The notes: a model not told the origin generated them from the letters alone. 64,000 nucleotides of DNA from Puffinus mauretanicus (GCA_023333565.1 JAJKFH010002656.1:310001-374000); one strand, 5' to 3'. Shown: positions 1-15,120, counted from the first letter of the stretch. Program-made: numbers and translations.

Positions 1-3000
1 CCTGAGATGTATTGCACTTAAATTAATTCTAGACGCCTTTCTAGATTAATCTTAGACTGCTTGATGCAATATTGAAGTCCTGAATGGCCTCCTGTCAAAG
101 AGACACGTCTCACACCAAATAGAAGCATTGCAAATGAAGAGGATGATTACAAGTCAAGACTGTACTGTGATGAGCATGAACACTGGGTGATAAGAACACA
201 ATGCTAGAAAAGGGAATTGGGATGCACAGAGCTCTAAAACGTGATTTCCCCCTCCCCCGCCACCATTCTCATTGTTGAATATGGTTTTAGGAAAAAATTA
301 CAACACCTGAAAAATGAAGCTTTATTTCCACAGAGTATACACACCACCTACGCACAGAAGTCATGCTTCAGCTCCTACTGTCTTTCCAGAAAACTTCTGT
401 CCTTCACACCTAGAAGTGGGACAGCAATAGCAACTTAATGTCCATTCAGTCCATCAGTGTCCCCCCTTCGACTAATGGCAGCAGCTAGTTCCTGCAGTCC
501 AGGCACTCACCTACTCAAAAACAAGCTGCAAAGCTGGTGCTTGAGAAAGCCTCTAAAAAGCAGTTATTTAACAACAAATCCTCCCAGATAGTTCCCTAGA
601 GTTAAAAATACGGGCAGCTGACCATTCAAGTGACCAGGATGCAAAGAATAAGATAAAGCTGAGGCAGGGGCCAGCAGCACTATGAACAAACTCTCCCAAG
701 ACCATACAAAGGCCCGACACTCACCACCTCCTGAAGATCCTTCTCACACACGAAGGTACAAACACAACCTTGTGATGACCAGCAGGCTGCAATTAACATG
801 GTCCCATTAGCACACTCCTCCCTACAACGACCAAGAGAGCCCACGTGTCACCGTAGTGGTGTAACATGGACTTGACTGGCTCTGGCAGCCATAATGCAAG
901 ATGAGGAGCGGTGACAAGTGTGCTTGACAGATGTAGAGCAAATACCTCCTTACGTGATACGAGTGACTTACCAACTACTGCCGTTCTTTCAGCTAGAGTC
1001 AGGGCTCCGTGTAATTAATTAAACGAATGACACAGTTACAAAAGTGCAGGGACCAGCCAGCACAGTTACTGAACTGTTTGCAATAGCAGAACGACTGGAG
1101 AGAAAGAAGCAGAAGACCAGTAAACTCCAGTAGTTGCTAACTGTCTTACGGTATTTGTATAGAACAGGACAAGAAAGGAGCAGTTAATGTTATGTTGACA
1201 TATGTTGTCCCAAAGGACAACTTTACAAAGTGGATTTCGTCCACACAAACGATAATCAAGCGAGATGACATATAGCCATGATACAAGTGAAGATCAGTTA
1301 ATTCCACCTACTTGTTAGGTCTACAGTATAACATACAATGTTGTGTCAAGAAAAATATGGGCAATCCCTCAAAACTCCTTGGCAGACACTAATGCGGAAG
1401 CTTCTGCCCTGAGAAATGCAGTGACAAAGGGCTGCACGCTTTTGAAAATAAAATTGTCACACACACGTAAAGGCATTTTGTCAGAAATCATCTGAAAGAA
1501 GAGTGTGATATACTGTCTGTTACACCACTGGTGATAATTATGCCGCAAAATTGCTTTTTGCCCCAGCTTTTCTGTCTGTAAAGGGCATCTGTTGCCCTCA
1601 TCCTTGAAAGATCGGCCTTAAGAACCAGGAACCTGCACAACTCCACACCGCCCAAACCTCCCACATAACCTAACACGGAGCTCCCGGCACATGGTTAACT
1701 GTGACTCCTCGCTTGAGGGCAATACGCCTGTCTAGCGTCAGCTAGAAGATTTCAACCATTACAAATAACAAACAGGTCTGTGAAATACGGGCTGTTCCCC
1801 AATATCTCAGGAACAGCAAAACAAGACATTATGAAACTTCCAATTAAGTCTTTTTTTTTTTCCTCCTCTTTGACGTGTCTACAACAGGCAGGGCACATTA
1901 AAAGTATGAACATCCAAGAAGGAACAATAAAAAGAAACCACTTTGCAAGGTTATTCTAGTAAGGCAATTTGAACAAATCTTGATTTTAAGGTTCTTCCTC
2001 AGAAAGCTAGAGTGTTCCATTTTTCTGTAGGAAACTGCCCTTTTAGGGAAGGTGTGGCAAAGCTATCTGCTGCTTTATTGCAATGGTTTTTAGCGTGGTG
2101 GAGCAGGGAAACAGTGCCGATGACAGAAACAGGCTGTTCAGCCAGAAAGTGGCGCCTGCCACAGAATCTTAGCCCACGTGCACTGAAATCACAGGCTCCG
2201 CTTGCAATTTTATGGGTAAGTATTTTTTGTATTTATTGGGCTGGAACCAAGTTCAGCTCCTACAGGAGAAGTATGACAGATTTCATCTGTTTGACAGCCA
2301 AGTCTAATTGTATTTTCTGTACAAAATGACGAAAGACAAAAGTGCACATGTCTAGGTACTCTAGCGATGTGCCATATGGAGGTTTAGATAAAGGTTTTGT
2401 CGGTTGTTAGAGCTCCCCATAATAACTGGGCACGGCCTGCATCCTGAGTAACTGGAGCAGAGAGGACAGATCTGAAGGCTCTTCTGGAATGGAGCATTAA
2501 GGTATCATGTTATGTTTCCATGAAAAGAAAGCGAGGTCTCATGCATTTAACTTTTCAGCAGAATGCACACATTTATCCTGCTTCTTATCAGAAACCTATG
2601 CATGCACCTACATCTAAAACTATATAGAGCATTTGATTTTAAATATGTAACCATCAGTATAATAAATTCTGACATGTGATAATACCCCTTTCATTACTTG
2701 AACCACCAAGTGTAGTGGAAAGAGAAGTTAAAATTGATCAGACATCAACACTGCTGATGTGTAGACATATCAGTCACCAAACAGGAAATACTTAACTGGT
2801 GAAATTCAGTTAAAATAAACAAAATCCCATCCAGTCTATCCATATGGAAAGCAGCAATCCAAACAATCTGAAAGCTTTGCATACCTTTTCCTCCATGAGA
2901 TGTACTCCATCGCATCACAAAAACAAAGCAGAGGACGATGTGCCCGAAACAGTAATCTCCAAACACTAGTCCAACATCATGCTCTCAGTGACTACAACCA

Positions 3001-6000
3001 CTTGTATCCTACACACACCCCCCACACCACCCTGGCATTTTTCTTTGTTTCTTAACTCTTCTCACTTGGAAATCGAATTTTCTTCCCCTATCTTCATGGC
3101 CATCTGTTGGAAAATGAGCATCATCTTAAACAGTTAGACCTCTTTAAAGCAGAATAATTAAGTTCTCTTTCCTCAAAACTTCATCCTTCCCCCCAAAAGT
3201 CCCATTTTGACATACTTAAGTTAGGAAAATAATTTTTATATCCACCATAATCTGGAAATGCCACATTACTAAGGTAACTCAAGCTACACTGCCCAGCTAT
3301 ACAGCATCTGTAAAACTCCTACGGATGTGTCATTTCTAATTAGCAGATTGAAATTAAAGAAGTCTTTGTGCTTCAAACGCAAACTTCTGTTTAGTAAAAG
3401 AGCTATTAAGAGGAGGATATAAACTTTCAATATTGATGCTGTTAGATGAACAAACTAAGGTTTTCAGTACATCATCCTCATTACAGTCATTGTTAAAAGA
3501 ATGGTCTCATTTGTATAATATAATATTAGCCATAGAGTCCTTGTAATGAAAACAAGTAACCAATTTTATTGTCCAATATATTTTGTGAATAGTAATGTGT
3601 TCTAACACAATGGCCTCTTTCATTTTCTCTGTGTTCGTCGGTCTCTTTCGTTGCAATGGTGAAACTCCAAACCGACGTGGAGAAAGGCGGCAATGAAAGA
3701 TTCCCACGCAGTCCAGAGTGCTGTAGCTGTGGCTGTAACTCAGACAGTATATGGAGTCTTAAAACAGTCCTGCCCGGTTAGTGGGAGCAGATCGTAACGG
3801 CAACAGAAAACTACACTGTTTTAGCCTACCAGTATAAACTTCCCAGGAAGGCCCTATTCCAACATTTATTGCTGCCGTGGTAAGAGGGGTGTTAAGATTA
3901 GAAGTGCCTCCATTAACGTTAAATTCATGTCCCTCCAGCCAGCCTCCCCTGGCCTGTCCCAATGAGGCTTAAAGGTGCTCTTACATTTTCGAAAAAGAAT
4001 AGCAGATAACCAAGGAGTATTTATCTAGTGATGCGGCAAGTATTGCTCAATACAAAATGATCGCTCTTGGAGTCCATGCAATCAAATTTCTACTAACATT
4101 CAAGACATTATTGCAATGTGCTTTTTAGATACTTTGACCTTCTTGCTGAAACAGAAGAGGGGAAAAAAAAGAGTATCTGACATAAGTATCTGAAAGCTGC
4201 TCTGATTTTTCCAGCTAATAAAAAACCAAACTTCTTTCTACAAGCCTTTCTTCACTTCAGACAACCACAGCTACAAGAACACTGTACGTGTACTTGATTA
4301 TAAAAGGCACTACACAGATTTAAAAGGCATCCAATAGTAATTCATTGATCTTAGAATTACAATATCCTGCAATACTATGAGTGCAGTTTTGGTTACAATG
4401 TAACTGGACGGGTTCAGTCCAGTATATCCAATATGGCCATACAAACACATAAAAAAAAAGAACGTACACATTGGGCTCCCTGCTTGTAACTGCATGTAAC
4501 TGCCAGATAAGCTCTAGGACCATCCTATGTTGCAATTAGTTACTTACAAGTTATGGAGACAACAAATGACCGTTCTCCGATATATCCTGCAAGACATATG
4601 TTCTGGAAGAACATGAAAGCAAATCCCTAATGTGCTTATACTGATGGCTGGCATGAGGCAGATCCCTGTGTAGAGAAAAGTCTGTCAGCATGGAGCGTCA
4701 CCTGAACTCCCCATCTTGGATCCAAAGGTAATGGCTGGAGTCTTTAAAAACCTTCTGAGGACAGCATTCAAAGAATAAGACATAGTCTCTTGTTTAAAAC
4801 GAACAAACAAAAAAAACCTGAAGAGTTTAGGTTTGTTTGAATTAAAAATGAAAATAAAGTCTGTTTTTAGAAGCCGATAATTTGTTTCAAATACAGCAGT
4901 CTTTTTTGCAGTGAAGTAACTCTGAGTTTCTGCATAAGTATTCACAATTAAATAATTCCAAAAAATATAACTGCACTTGTTTTACAAATCACAAGCCCAG
5001 ATGCTCTGTCACAGTGAAACTGGACTCATTATTTATCACTCAGCAGAGAGAGTCCATGAACCCTCCATCATTTCAACAGCCAAAGTAATGCCCAGCTCCG
5101 AGTCCAACTCTTGTTAAAAAGGAGCAGTTCAGGCCCATTGTTTAGGCAGGAATCTACTCACCACATGGGCATCCAGGGAATGATGCACCCTGACTGAATC
5201 TGACCCCAAAATACCCTGCCAGTGACAGGTTTTTACTTCTTATCTTTGCTTCTCAGCAGCAGACCAAGTTCTTCTGCATTTTTACAAATAGCCATAAATT
5301 TTTCAGCTCATGACCAAAAGCACTCTGCTTCCATTTGGTTTCCATTCCTCTTTGTTTGGCATTTGGATGGCAGAAAAAGGAGACATATCTCTATCAGCAG
5401 CGTACACTGTGTTTTCCAGAAACTGTGCACAAATCCTGAGGGACAGCAATAAAAATGGTCTGTAAGTACCTTGGATGAGTTTTCAAAGTACATGCAGAAT
5501 TTTTAGCCGCATGATTCCCATCTATCTTAACTGCTTCATTGCTGCTTCACAGAACAGGCACACCATGTCAATTGTATCCTCAGAGCTTGCCAGCATACAC
5601 ATCACCACATGCCATCATTTTTCAATCATGGATGCTCCTGTGTTCTGCCACAGCACAGACGTCTCCACTTAGGCTGTGGAGAACAAACAATCTGGTTATT
5701 ACAAGACCTAGCTAAAGCTTTGAGCTGCACATAGCCTTCTCCTACCAGCCTTCCTCATGCTGAGTGGTATTTTGCTTCAATAATAGTCCAGCTGATTTCT
5801 GCGAAATTATTACATGAGTGAGAACAGCAGCTTCATAACTTTTCACATAAACATCATCAGGCTAGAAATAGCTGGGCCTCTTGGACCCAGGAACAATGAG
5901 GAAAATACACCACTCCTTCCTGAGCGTTTTGTTAAAATTGTTATTGAATAGGAATTGGAGGGCGGGGGCATGGAAATCAATTTGCTTCTAAGATATAAAA

Positions 6001-8434
6001 TGATGATATATCTCATTCCAAAAAATTAGCCAAATCAACTAAGAACAGGCCCAACACAGCAAGGAAACGCATGGGAATGTACCTGCACGCAGAAGGTACA
6101 GATCTTGCCTAGGCAGAATAGAGTTTCACTAGTGCTTACTGCAAAACCTATACTATGATCACCCGAAATTCAGGTGGTGAGGAGATGCTCTTTCGGAGCA
6201 CCATCATCCACCTCTCCTCCCAGAGTCGCCAGGCAGGAGCAAACGCATTGCTGCATGCACGGGACAGCAGCCGCTTTTAGGTAACCAAAGGCTGCCCAGA
6301 GTTCTCCACTCCAACTCCAAAACAAAAAAGCCATCCTGCCTGAAAACAGGCAGTATTACAGGGGATATGGAGCTTGCTAAACGCTAGCACACAAATCTTG
6401 CAAATGGATGTAATGGGAGATTATTTCGAATGCTAAGATAAGACTTCCTCAAAGATTTAGCACATCTCTGGTGGGACACAGACAAGCTCCCCACATAGTT
6501 AACAGGAAACCGAGTTTAAACTATGCAGAAAGCTCCTGTGTTGCACCACACACCTTGCTAGTTTTCCTCAGAGGCTCTCAATTTGTACAAATACAATTTA
6601 ATTAAAAAAAAAAAAGAAGAGATATGTAGCATCCATAAAAACCTGAGAGAGTCATGCTCAATATAGTCTTTATTTTATTCCAAGCCAAACTGACAAAAAA
6701 ATTAGCTGTCCAATTCTTTCCTTGCAGCAGCCTTTAACTTCAGTGCTCACATCAAAGCTTTCACCTTTGCAGTGAAAGATGTTGGGATTCTCCTCAGAGC
6801 TCTTTCACAATGGTCTTTAAATCAGGCAGAAAGGTCAACCTAGAACAACACAAAGCTTTACTATCCTCAAGCCTATGCACACTAAATTATTAGCGATTTT
6901 GTGACAGAGTAAATGTTGTGTTTACTGGGAAGGATAATAAAACAGGTTGGCTGCACAGAACTTTTAAGGATCTAATCTTTTTTTCAATTAGTAAAATCAT
7001 GGCCTCTTTATAAACCACCAAAAATTGCTGAATGTTTGGTTCGGATCTGCTTTAGTCCTTCATCCAGCAATCAAAAATTAATCTGTTCATTTCATTTGTC
7101 AGAGATAACGATCCCAGGCTAGTCTCTAGGGGACAACATCCATACCAGTGAAACAGTCAAACCACTTTCCAACAGCTTTCATGGCTGTCTCAGCAAAGGC
7201 CATAAAATGTAGCTTGTCATCCAGATTAGATGTATAAATACACTTGGGTTGCAGATGATTAAGTCAAATGTATCTAACAAAGTACCTCAGTTACGGTCCG
7301 TTTAGAACTTTTCTTTCATAGTAAATCCATTTAAATAAAACAAACAGATTCCAGAAATTAATTTCAGTTATGAATTCAGTGATAATTTGTTTCATAGAGA
7401 AAAAATTTCTTTGCAAATTTTGGAAACATTGACATAACCATAGCGTGTATATTCTTAAGTAATTCATTCAGTTAAGAACATATTTCATCGCACACTTGCG
7501 ATGCTTCTTGTTCCGGTGTTATATCTCACCATGAAAGATAATAAACCCTCCCCAGCAGAAGCGCTAGTAACAGCATCACTTTCCAAACATGTTCTTCTCC
7601 ATTTTCCTAATCTTTGGTTGACATTTGTAGTAAGCTCATCCACACTAGACAGAACCTATAGACACCCTTCTTCCTGGGGCCAAGGCACTCTCAGATCAGC
7701 CCACTATTTTCACCGCCTAGAGTCAAAATTTTATTCATCATCTTTAAAATAAGCCAACATTTATTCTTTCCATTCAGTCCAGCATGGATAATTCCCTCCA
7801 GCAAAGGAAAATTGCTTTCATCGCTGTGTTGGCGAGTCCTGCTACAAGAATGCAATATTTTTAAAGGGCTTTTTCTCAGGAGAAAACGCCATAAGCTATA
7901 TTTATCTCTAACTAATCCATTTCTAGCTCTTACTCTAAGATTAAGGAATTAGAGACTGCTACAGCTGCTGTCCTTATCACATTAATTACTGTAAATTGGC
8001 TGTCATCTCAAAAAAGAAAATCCACTTCCAGGGAGTGCCTGGTTCCATGCTTCAAATACCGGGCAAAGAGCATATTGAATATATCACTGTAACACAACGC
8101 TCAACAAAGGATGTTACACAAAAGCGATTGGTCTCGATACTGCTATCCTTGGCCTGCCCACACTCCGGTTGCAGAACTGTAGATCTAACTCCACATACTG
8201 TTTATGCTTGGTGTCCAACTGGGACAAATTACTTCCAACACCAGGATTTGCGGGGGGGGGGAAGGAAAGGCATGCTTTGTACAATATATGTAAAAAGCAC
8301 TAACATGCCAAAACTGAATCAAAAGTACAGAAATTTCCTATAGACTTTGGGCATGGAATTATGCCTTCTCCTCCTAAATATGATTGCTCTTCAGAAATGT
8401 AGCAAAATTAAAATTTATAAGCAATGCTAACATT
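1..8434. other. Unique A/T-rich noncoding DNA, no gene seen
   Basis: No frame has a recognisable domain, and the longest open frames (about 100-115 codons at 2012-2329 and 7996-8343) have random-looking composition, with no homology I recognise and no supporting splice context. Short A and T runs occur (near 1851 and 6604), plus a G-run of about 10 at 8252-8261. No transposon family was recognised. Ancient, very decayed repeats could still be present. Confidence 0.6.
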
Positions 8435-8452
8435 TATCACAACGTTGTGATA
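8435..8452. repeat. Perfect 18-bp palindrome
   Basis: TATCACAAC is followed directly by its reverse complement GTTGTGATA, with no loop. The centre ACAACGTTGT carries two inverted ACAA half-sites, the core recognised by SOX-family HMG proteins. Whether it is bound is unknown; in a 64 kb window a single such palindrome can arise by chance. Confidence 0.9.
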
Positions 8453-11400
8453 GCACTTCAGATGCTTTCTACAACTCAAGGGCTGCGTTTTTGCCCTAGT
8501 AAGATGAGGGCCAACAGTGTTCATCTTAGAAACGCTTTTACATGCTTGCTCAGTGAGATTCTTTCTGAAGAGTTCAATATATATAAAAACACTAAGAAAT
8601 ACTATTTCAAATAATTCAAATGCAGTTTGGGGTTATTTGAAGCTATTAAGTCCTCCCATCAATAGCTGCTAAAAAGCTGGCCAGCTCCTCTGCTGATGAT
8701 ATCTACAGGATGGTGCTGTGAGGGGGTTTAACAGCGTTAGGAGTGCTAGAAAACCCACAAACTCTTTCTTCCTAGTCTCGTGGGATGCACAAGCAGTACA
8801 ATAGTTTCTCAGCAGGATCAGAAATCCAGGCATGAAAGAGAATCTATGTATTTTGAGACTTATGCATTAGCAGTGAAGAAGCAAACATCATGAATATTAA
8901 AGGACCCCTTAATTCATGCTTTCATATATGCTAAAACAAATGTGAAAAATCTTCTCCTGCTTTTGCTTTTTTATTCAGTCCTTTACAGGCACATAATTTT
9001 GAAAATAGATTCTTAAATGCCAATGTAGAAACCAAATTATGAGGGAAACTGAATACAGTTTTCTGTAAGTTGTATACTTTGTAGAGCTTAACATTAAAAC
9101 CTTCCAAAAACTTACTCTTTATAGGAAATCATAGGGGATTCTTCTGGAACTACCACTGAAGAACTTGAGAAACAAGCACAGACTCAACTTTTAACTTTGA
9201 TACTGTCTTTTTCTTACAAACTAGAAGTTGCCTCAGTGTTTCAAACTTTTGAGATTCAAATTACTATAACAACACACTAGAAAAATTAGGCTTTGGGAGA
9301 ACAGATTTTTCAAAAATCACTTTAGCACAGTAGCTAAAGTGACTGTCTTTTATGTGATCATTAATACCTGTAAATAGGACTATTTCCAATTTAAAAAAAA
9401 AAAGTAGATAAATTCTTAGAAGAAACATGGTGGAAAAGTAGTAAGCATTCACCTAAGATAGAGATTCAAGTCAACCAAACAAAGCTAGGTAAAAGTTCTG
9501 ATTTTCGTTTGATGTCTGAATAGCAACCTGCTATATTGTTGGCCATATGACTGAAGCCCAAAATACCATTCAGATGTAGAATTGCCAGATAAAGAAATTT
9601 CATTCAGACAGATAATACTCATGCACTGGGTGACTCTTCTGGGCTTCAATGCTATTGTCTTTCATTTCCCCTCCACACCACTTCCCCTCCCTGTAGCCCC
9701 TGTACAGATTCATTACACAGCCTGCTGCTGGTATTGCCAAAGCTAAGATGTGAATACAAAGAATTTCCTAATGAGAGCTAATGCAAGCTCTGATACGGGA
9801 GAGAAATACCGTCCTCCCTGTGACCTTTTGCCTTCTGCAGCCTAAAAAGGAAAAGTCACACAGCGACTGTCCTCAGACTAAACCAGCAAAGATACTTTTG
9901 ACAGTCCAAGCAATTGTCAGCTCTCATTTCAAAAACTGAATTTCAAGAAAGACGGATTCAGCTTTTATGAGAGATGTCATTCTATTGAAACTGCATTTAT
10001 TTTTGGAGGCGCCATAAACTGGCTGAGCGAAATCTTAACTGCATTAACTTTTTAAGATACTTTCGAACAACTGTATTTCATGAAATAGCTACAAAACCCA
10101 GACTTAGTGCGTATATATCATCTGCTGAAAATAAATCCATTTTGACATGTTTTATTGAACATAACCCAATAATAAACCCAGACTCTCCAGACCATACCCT
10201 GGATGCACGGCTGTATCGGTGCAGGATTCCCACTGCACTATCAGATTAGGATCTGGAATGACAGATTCAATTGCCTAAATTATGTGGTGGCTGCTTGTGG
10301 AGATTAGGGGACTGCTGGTCTTATTTTTCATAAAACTACTAAGTGTTTAGCCTACTCTTTCCAGCGAGTCTCACAAAAGAGATTCTACACTCTCACTAGC
10401 TAAAAGGAAGCTGCTGTTGTATAAACCAGTTCATGGTTTAAATAGTTTAAATACAGCATCCCATTCTCCAGAGTATGGAAATTCGTTATCATACCCATAG
10501 ATTATGTGGCAGCCGCAGCCTTGAGAAGTGTTCTTCAGTGACCCTTATTTATTCTAAGCCCAGGGAGCTTCTCGGGTATCATCCAATGGAGCAACAAAAA
10601 TATCTCTCAACGTCAATCATTCTTGGCCCATGTGCACTTTCTCACTCATGCATCTTAACTCTAAAGTGATTGGACTTTTCCCTCTGGAGTCAGGCTGAAT
10701 GATATAGCAGCTTTCTCAGTTGTGATATTAACATTTCAAGTCAAGCCTCAATCCACTTCTCCATCTGAGAGACAAGATATGAGACCTTAGTCCTGTACGC
10801 ACTCCAGGGAAGTTTATTTTTATTCCCAAAATCTCTAGCGTTTTAGAGATTGGAAGTCTTTCAGTAACCAAGATGCCTCAAATTTAAATTCCTCCCCTAG
10901 AACATAGAAATACACCATTGAGATTTATAATCAACACAACCATTCTGGTTTTGGTAGGATGCTGAAACCCTGCTAGTTTTTGGAAGCACCCTAGCAAGCA
11001 CGTTCAGATGGCACGCGGTACTGTACCAAACCTGACCGACAAAAATCCACTTCATCCACATCACAGTTAAGGCTGCCTGCGTTCCCAGCAGCTCACGCAG
11101 CAAAGCACGTTCCTCCATAGACAGATTAGGCTGCATGTTGACTGGCCATGGGTCAAGCCAGTGGATATAAGCCTCAGGACTGGTAGATTGCTTTTACCTC
11201 TTTTCCTGGGCAGCTGCAGCAATCTGTGGCAGCAGCTGAAGCAAAAAAACAGGGGTTTGGGTCAGTCTTAGATGCAGAGCCACGTGCCCTGGTAACACTT
11301 CTAGCCAACGGCAGCAGCTGCAAGCAAGGTGTTGCTCACTTGAGTGGGTCAGAGTTTTACCACAGAAAAAATCACAACAAAAAGACAATTTTTCCATGGG

Positions 11401-14089
11401 TCATTCAAATCTATTTTTTTGGCATGCTGGTTTTACAGAGGCTTCACTTATGTTATTTCAAGAGGAGATTTTCATCTTGAACTGGTTCCTAAAGACCAGC
11501 ATGTTCTAGAAATAGATATACCATCTTTATACTACTCCCATTTTCTCAGGATATTGAATGCAACTGAAAGATGCCGTCTATTTTCACAAACACACAAATA
11601 CATCTTTTGCTTGTTCAGCTTTCACTCTAGCTTTTCCAAATTCTTTCAATACTGAAGGAGATATCCAGCTATCCAGAAGAAAAATCAAATTAACTTTTCC
11701 ACTGTGTAATCTCTACAAAGTTGAAGGAGTTACGAAAAGTTAAAGGTGGTTAGTAATGTAAGAAACAAAAGGTAAGAACCCTCGGCATTTGCTTTATTTC
11801 CCCTAGAAAAGAGAAAGAACGATGTTTGCTTTCTCTCCCCCTTTCTTCTCTACCAATTACACTTTTAACTTTCCAAACTTTCAAGTGGTAAGGGGCAAAA
11901 CTAAAAATAAAGCTCTGAAAATAAAACACTCACACAAAATCCTGGGGGAAAAAAAAAATTTACGTAGTATTGGACAGAAAGAAAAAAATGTGTTTTTCTA
12001 TTTTAAATCATGTGAAAGAGAGGCAACTCAAATAGTTGACAGAGCCACATGGCTCATTAGTTGTTTAGCTGTTTAGCTGTAGTTCTTTATAGTGTTCTTT
12101 GGACCAGAAAGACAACTCAGCCATGCTCAGAGATAGCTTTAGAAGAGGGGAAAAAAGAAAAAAAGTAGTAGTTACCACTGGACTGGCCATGGCAGTGCAG
12201 TGCTATGGGTCACCTGGAAGAGGAACTGCAAAACTAACTTATTCTGAAAAATTCTAGTACTGAAATTCAAGTTACAATAAGTAATCTTATTATTACAACA
12301 GCTTAAAACTACAGCATTCAAATGTCATTTTACAATCACAGTTTGGCAATATAGGAAATTAAGTCCCCAGTTAGAAGTCCAATGTTAAAAATCCACACTA
12401 TTAAAGAAACTTATTGAAGGAACTAATAGATATGAGAAAATAAAATATTATTTAACATAGTTCTTAGTCTTGCAATACCATTCTACCTTAACTCGTTAAA
12501 AAAAGCATACAGCAATAAGTCACCTAGCTGGGTCTTACTTGTATGATTTGATTTCTGCTCACCTGTTAAAAATGTGCATATGCATCCCTACACCCAACAA
12601 CCGCGTGCCTTTTGTTCCAGTAACGACACAAGTGCCTTCTACATAGTGTCCAACGTGTCAGTTTGACTTGGAAACCAGTTCACGACGAACAGCGCTGCCC
12701 TCTTCCCCTCTAGCTCCGCAAACGCCCCAGAGACCTACAGCCGAGCACCTACGGAGCCACACAGCTTTACTACAGCATCTTGCCTCTTTTGGCTACGCGC
12801 AGAAACAGATTTCTCTACTTTATTTTAAATTATTCCAACCATACCCTAGGCCAGGGTCTGAGGGCAGGTGCTTGAGCCAGACTCCATCAACTTAGAGAGG
12901 ATGGGGCTGGGGGAAGCCATGGGCTACGCTCCCCAGGAGCCCAGGGTCGGTGGCCGGGGAGCAGACCCTCAGCAGGGCTTTGTCCGGAGTGGTTTTATGG
13001 AATCCCACCACGACTGGAGTTTGACATAAGGAAGGAAAACTTCCTCACCATGTTTTGTATAGGGCAGGAAACCACTTAAGAGGGGAAAGGTAAGATCAAA
13101 CAGCTCTTGTTTCTGTAACACTCCTGCTGGCACCTGGAAGTCTGGATAAACATCCCGTTACACGCTGGAGAACCACACATAAGTGAAAATAAAATGATAC
13201 AGCACTGGCAGGAAACAGCTTTACCCGGGTTTAAACTCTGTCTGACACCCAAGTTAAAACATATTAGACAGATTCTGGCTTCACCATAGTCAGTGGAAAA
13301 GCTCACATTCGATGAATGTGAAAAGGGACAGGGTTAAATTAATGTTATTCACTCCAATCGCTGATGTCTAGAGAGGCAGAGGGAAACGGTTCTATAAAAC
13401 AAAGGGATAAGTTTTACATTATTCTGTAAAACACAACCATAGCTGTAGATGCTGAATAAATAAGAACTAGCTTCAAATATAATCCATACTCTTATTTATT
13501 TATAATCTTAATGAAAAATTCTCTTTTTGAGCTAAAATGTTCCACACTTGCTCTCAGCTGTAAGGTGATTTTTTTCTGGAATTCTTTGACACATAAATAT
13601 CAAAGCACTGTGAATAATAGAAACAGACAAAGAGAGAATCCTCTATAAAATGTAAGCATACGAGGATATTTTACAAGTGAAGTGAATCTGCTTATAATAT
13701 ATAAAGGAACTGAAAGATAGCATTGACTAATGTCTTATTTCCCAGATCCCTAAGCTTTTGTATCTCATCCTGAGATTAGCCCAAAGCAAACAGATACAGA
13801 CTTTAAAATTTTTCTTTTTTTCTCAACATAAGCAATCTGTCAAGAAAAAAAAAATGCAAAATCTAAAAACTATAAGTAGTAAAGTGGGGAGAGGGCTGGA
13901 CTCTAAATGACTGACTTGTAACTGCAGTGCCCACTCTCTGCCTGAAAAATTCAGATTTTTCAGAAGGGCTATTCTCCCCTTGACATCCCCAGCTTATCCC
14001 AAATTTCAACAGTACCTAATGTATCTCCATCCTATTCTACCGAAACAACCCGAAGACATTAGAGCTTGTGACATAGCAGTGTAGAAACA
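8453..14089. other. Unique A/T-rich noncoding DNA, no gene seen
   Basis: No recognisable coding sequence. Overlapping open frames of 60-103 codons at 11194-12076 lie on both strands in A/T-rich sequence with poly-A and poly-T stretches, and show no protein family I know. Around 12940-13080 a weak resemblance to the 3' part of an old CR1 was seen but is not strong enough to call. Around 12326-12375 is a faint MIR-like string, also not called. Confidence 0.55.
9317..9342. repeat. Hairpin: perfect 10-bp inverted repeat, 6-nt loop
   Basis: TCACTTTAGC and its exact reverse complement GCTAAAGTGA are separated by ACAGTA. It is too short to be a microRNA precursor. By a simple chance estimate about one such 10-bp, short-loop hairpin is expected in 64 kb, so it is recorded as structure only. 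Confidence 0.9.
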
Positions 14090-14330
14090 ATTAATAACCA
14101 CCGCAGAGGCGGCTCCTGCGCTAGGACTACCTCCCTGACTGCTGGCAGCACTGCACGGCCGCGGGGCCACTGGATCATTCAGATCCCCAACCACGGGAGG
14201 AAGCGGGACAGCGGGGGTCACTCGGGCCAGCATCACCCAGTGCTAGGGACGTCCCGCACACCCAAACCCAGTCCATCCCCTCCCCACCTCATCAGTGGGG
14301 CACCCGCTGTGCTGTGGCCATCTCCCACCC
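14090..14330. other. Small GC-rich patch
   Basis: Local GC content rises well above the flanks, with several CpG dinucleotides around 14105-14250. Open frames on the minus strand here (for example 14006-14236 and 14233-14451) are by-products of composition. No promoter motif or known repeat was recognised. Confidence 0.5.
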
Positions 14331-14920
14331 TTAGGTATCTCCAAAACCTCCTCTTTTTCCAGACTCTTCCCTGCGGTAAGCTCCAGGTGCTCACGTGAAT
14401 ACTTTGGTACCTGGTCACCAGGCAAGGAAAGTCAGGTACACAGCTTTTCATCCAGGGCTTAAGGACCAGAGGGAAGCACTATTAATATCTTATGCGCATC
14501 TCACGCTGTGGCAGTTAAAGAGTTGTTGTGTAGACCTGGTTTGATTACATCATTAAAACAGCCTACTTTATCTCTTAAATAACCTCACAATGGCCTTCTT
14601 CCCCCACTTTTTCACTTTGAAAGCAAGAATAAAATCACCTCAATTTCCATATTACGCTCTCAGTGAGCCCAGCAGGCTGTACATGAGGAGTTTCACAATG
14701 CCACCCATGATTCGGTGTTCGGAAACAAGGGGAGTTACAGAATAATTGGGGTGTGGTGCATGTATTTCTTTGTCAGGTTTTTGGACGGCACCACCATCTG
14801 TGCAGGCGTGCCAGAAAGAACAGGAGCCAAAAACAAATGTAGAAGTCTCCATTCCCTCGCCGGAAAAGGCACCAAAGCTTTCCTATTCTAATCAAGACCA
14901 ATCTTTCATACAATAATTAA
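14331..14920. other. Unique noncoding DNA, no gene seen
   Basis: Mixed-composition sequence without a recognisable repeat or coding region. A minus-strand open frame at 14652-14852 shows no known family. Confidence 0.5.
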
Positions 14921-14945
14921 ATTCTCTCCTATTCAAGGAGAGAAT
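14921..14945. repeat. Hairpin: perfect 10-bp inverted repeat, 5-nt loop
   Basis: ATTCTCTCCT and AGGAGAGAAT are exact reverse complements around the loop ATTCA. The arm is a pyrimidine tract facing a purine tract. It lies about 180 bp before the candidate conserved element at 15121. Confidence 0.9.
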
Positions 14946-15120
14946 GACAAAGGTTGAAACAATTAGCTGATGAAGGCAAACAGCACTAACTTCCATCCTC
15001 CCCCACTAACAGTAAACATCAAGTTTTTCTGAAAAAGGAAGAAAAGTGCACCAAAGCTGAAAGGCAGAAAACAAAGTAGACACTTAAATTAGAAATTATT
15101 TAAATTGAATTTTATATGAG

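Noticed and set aside
12940..13080. Faint resemblance to an old CR1 3' region
   Set aside because: Only a short string around a TTTGACATAAGGAAGG word fits; the rest does not follow CR1 order and there is no terminus.
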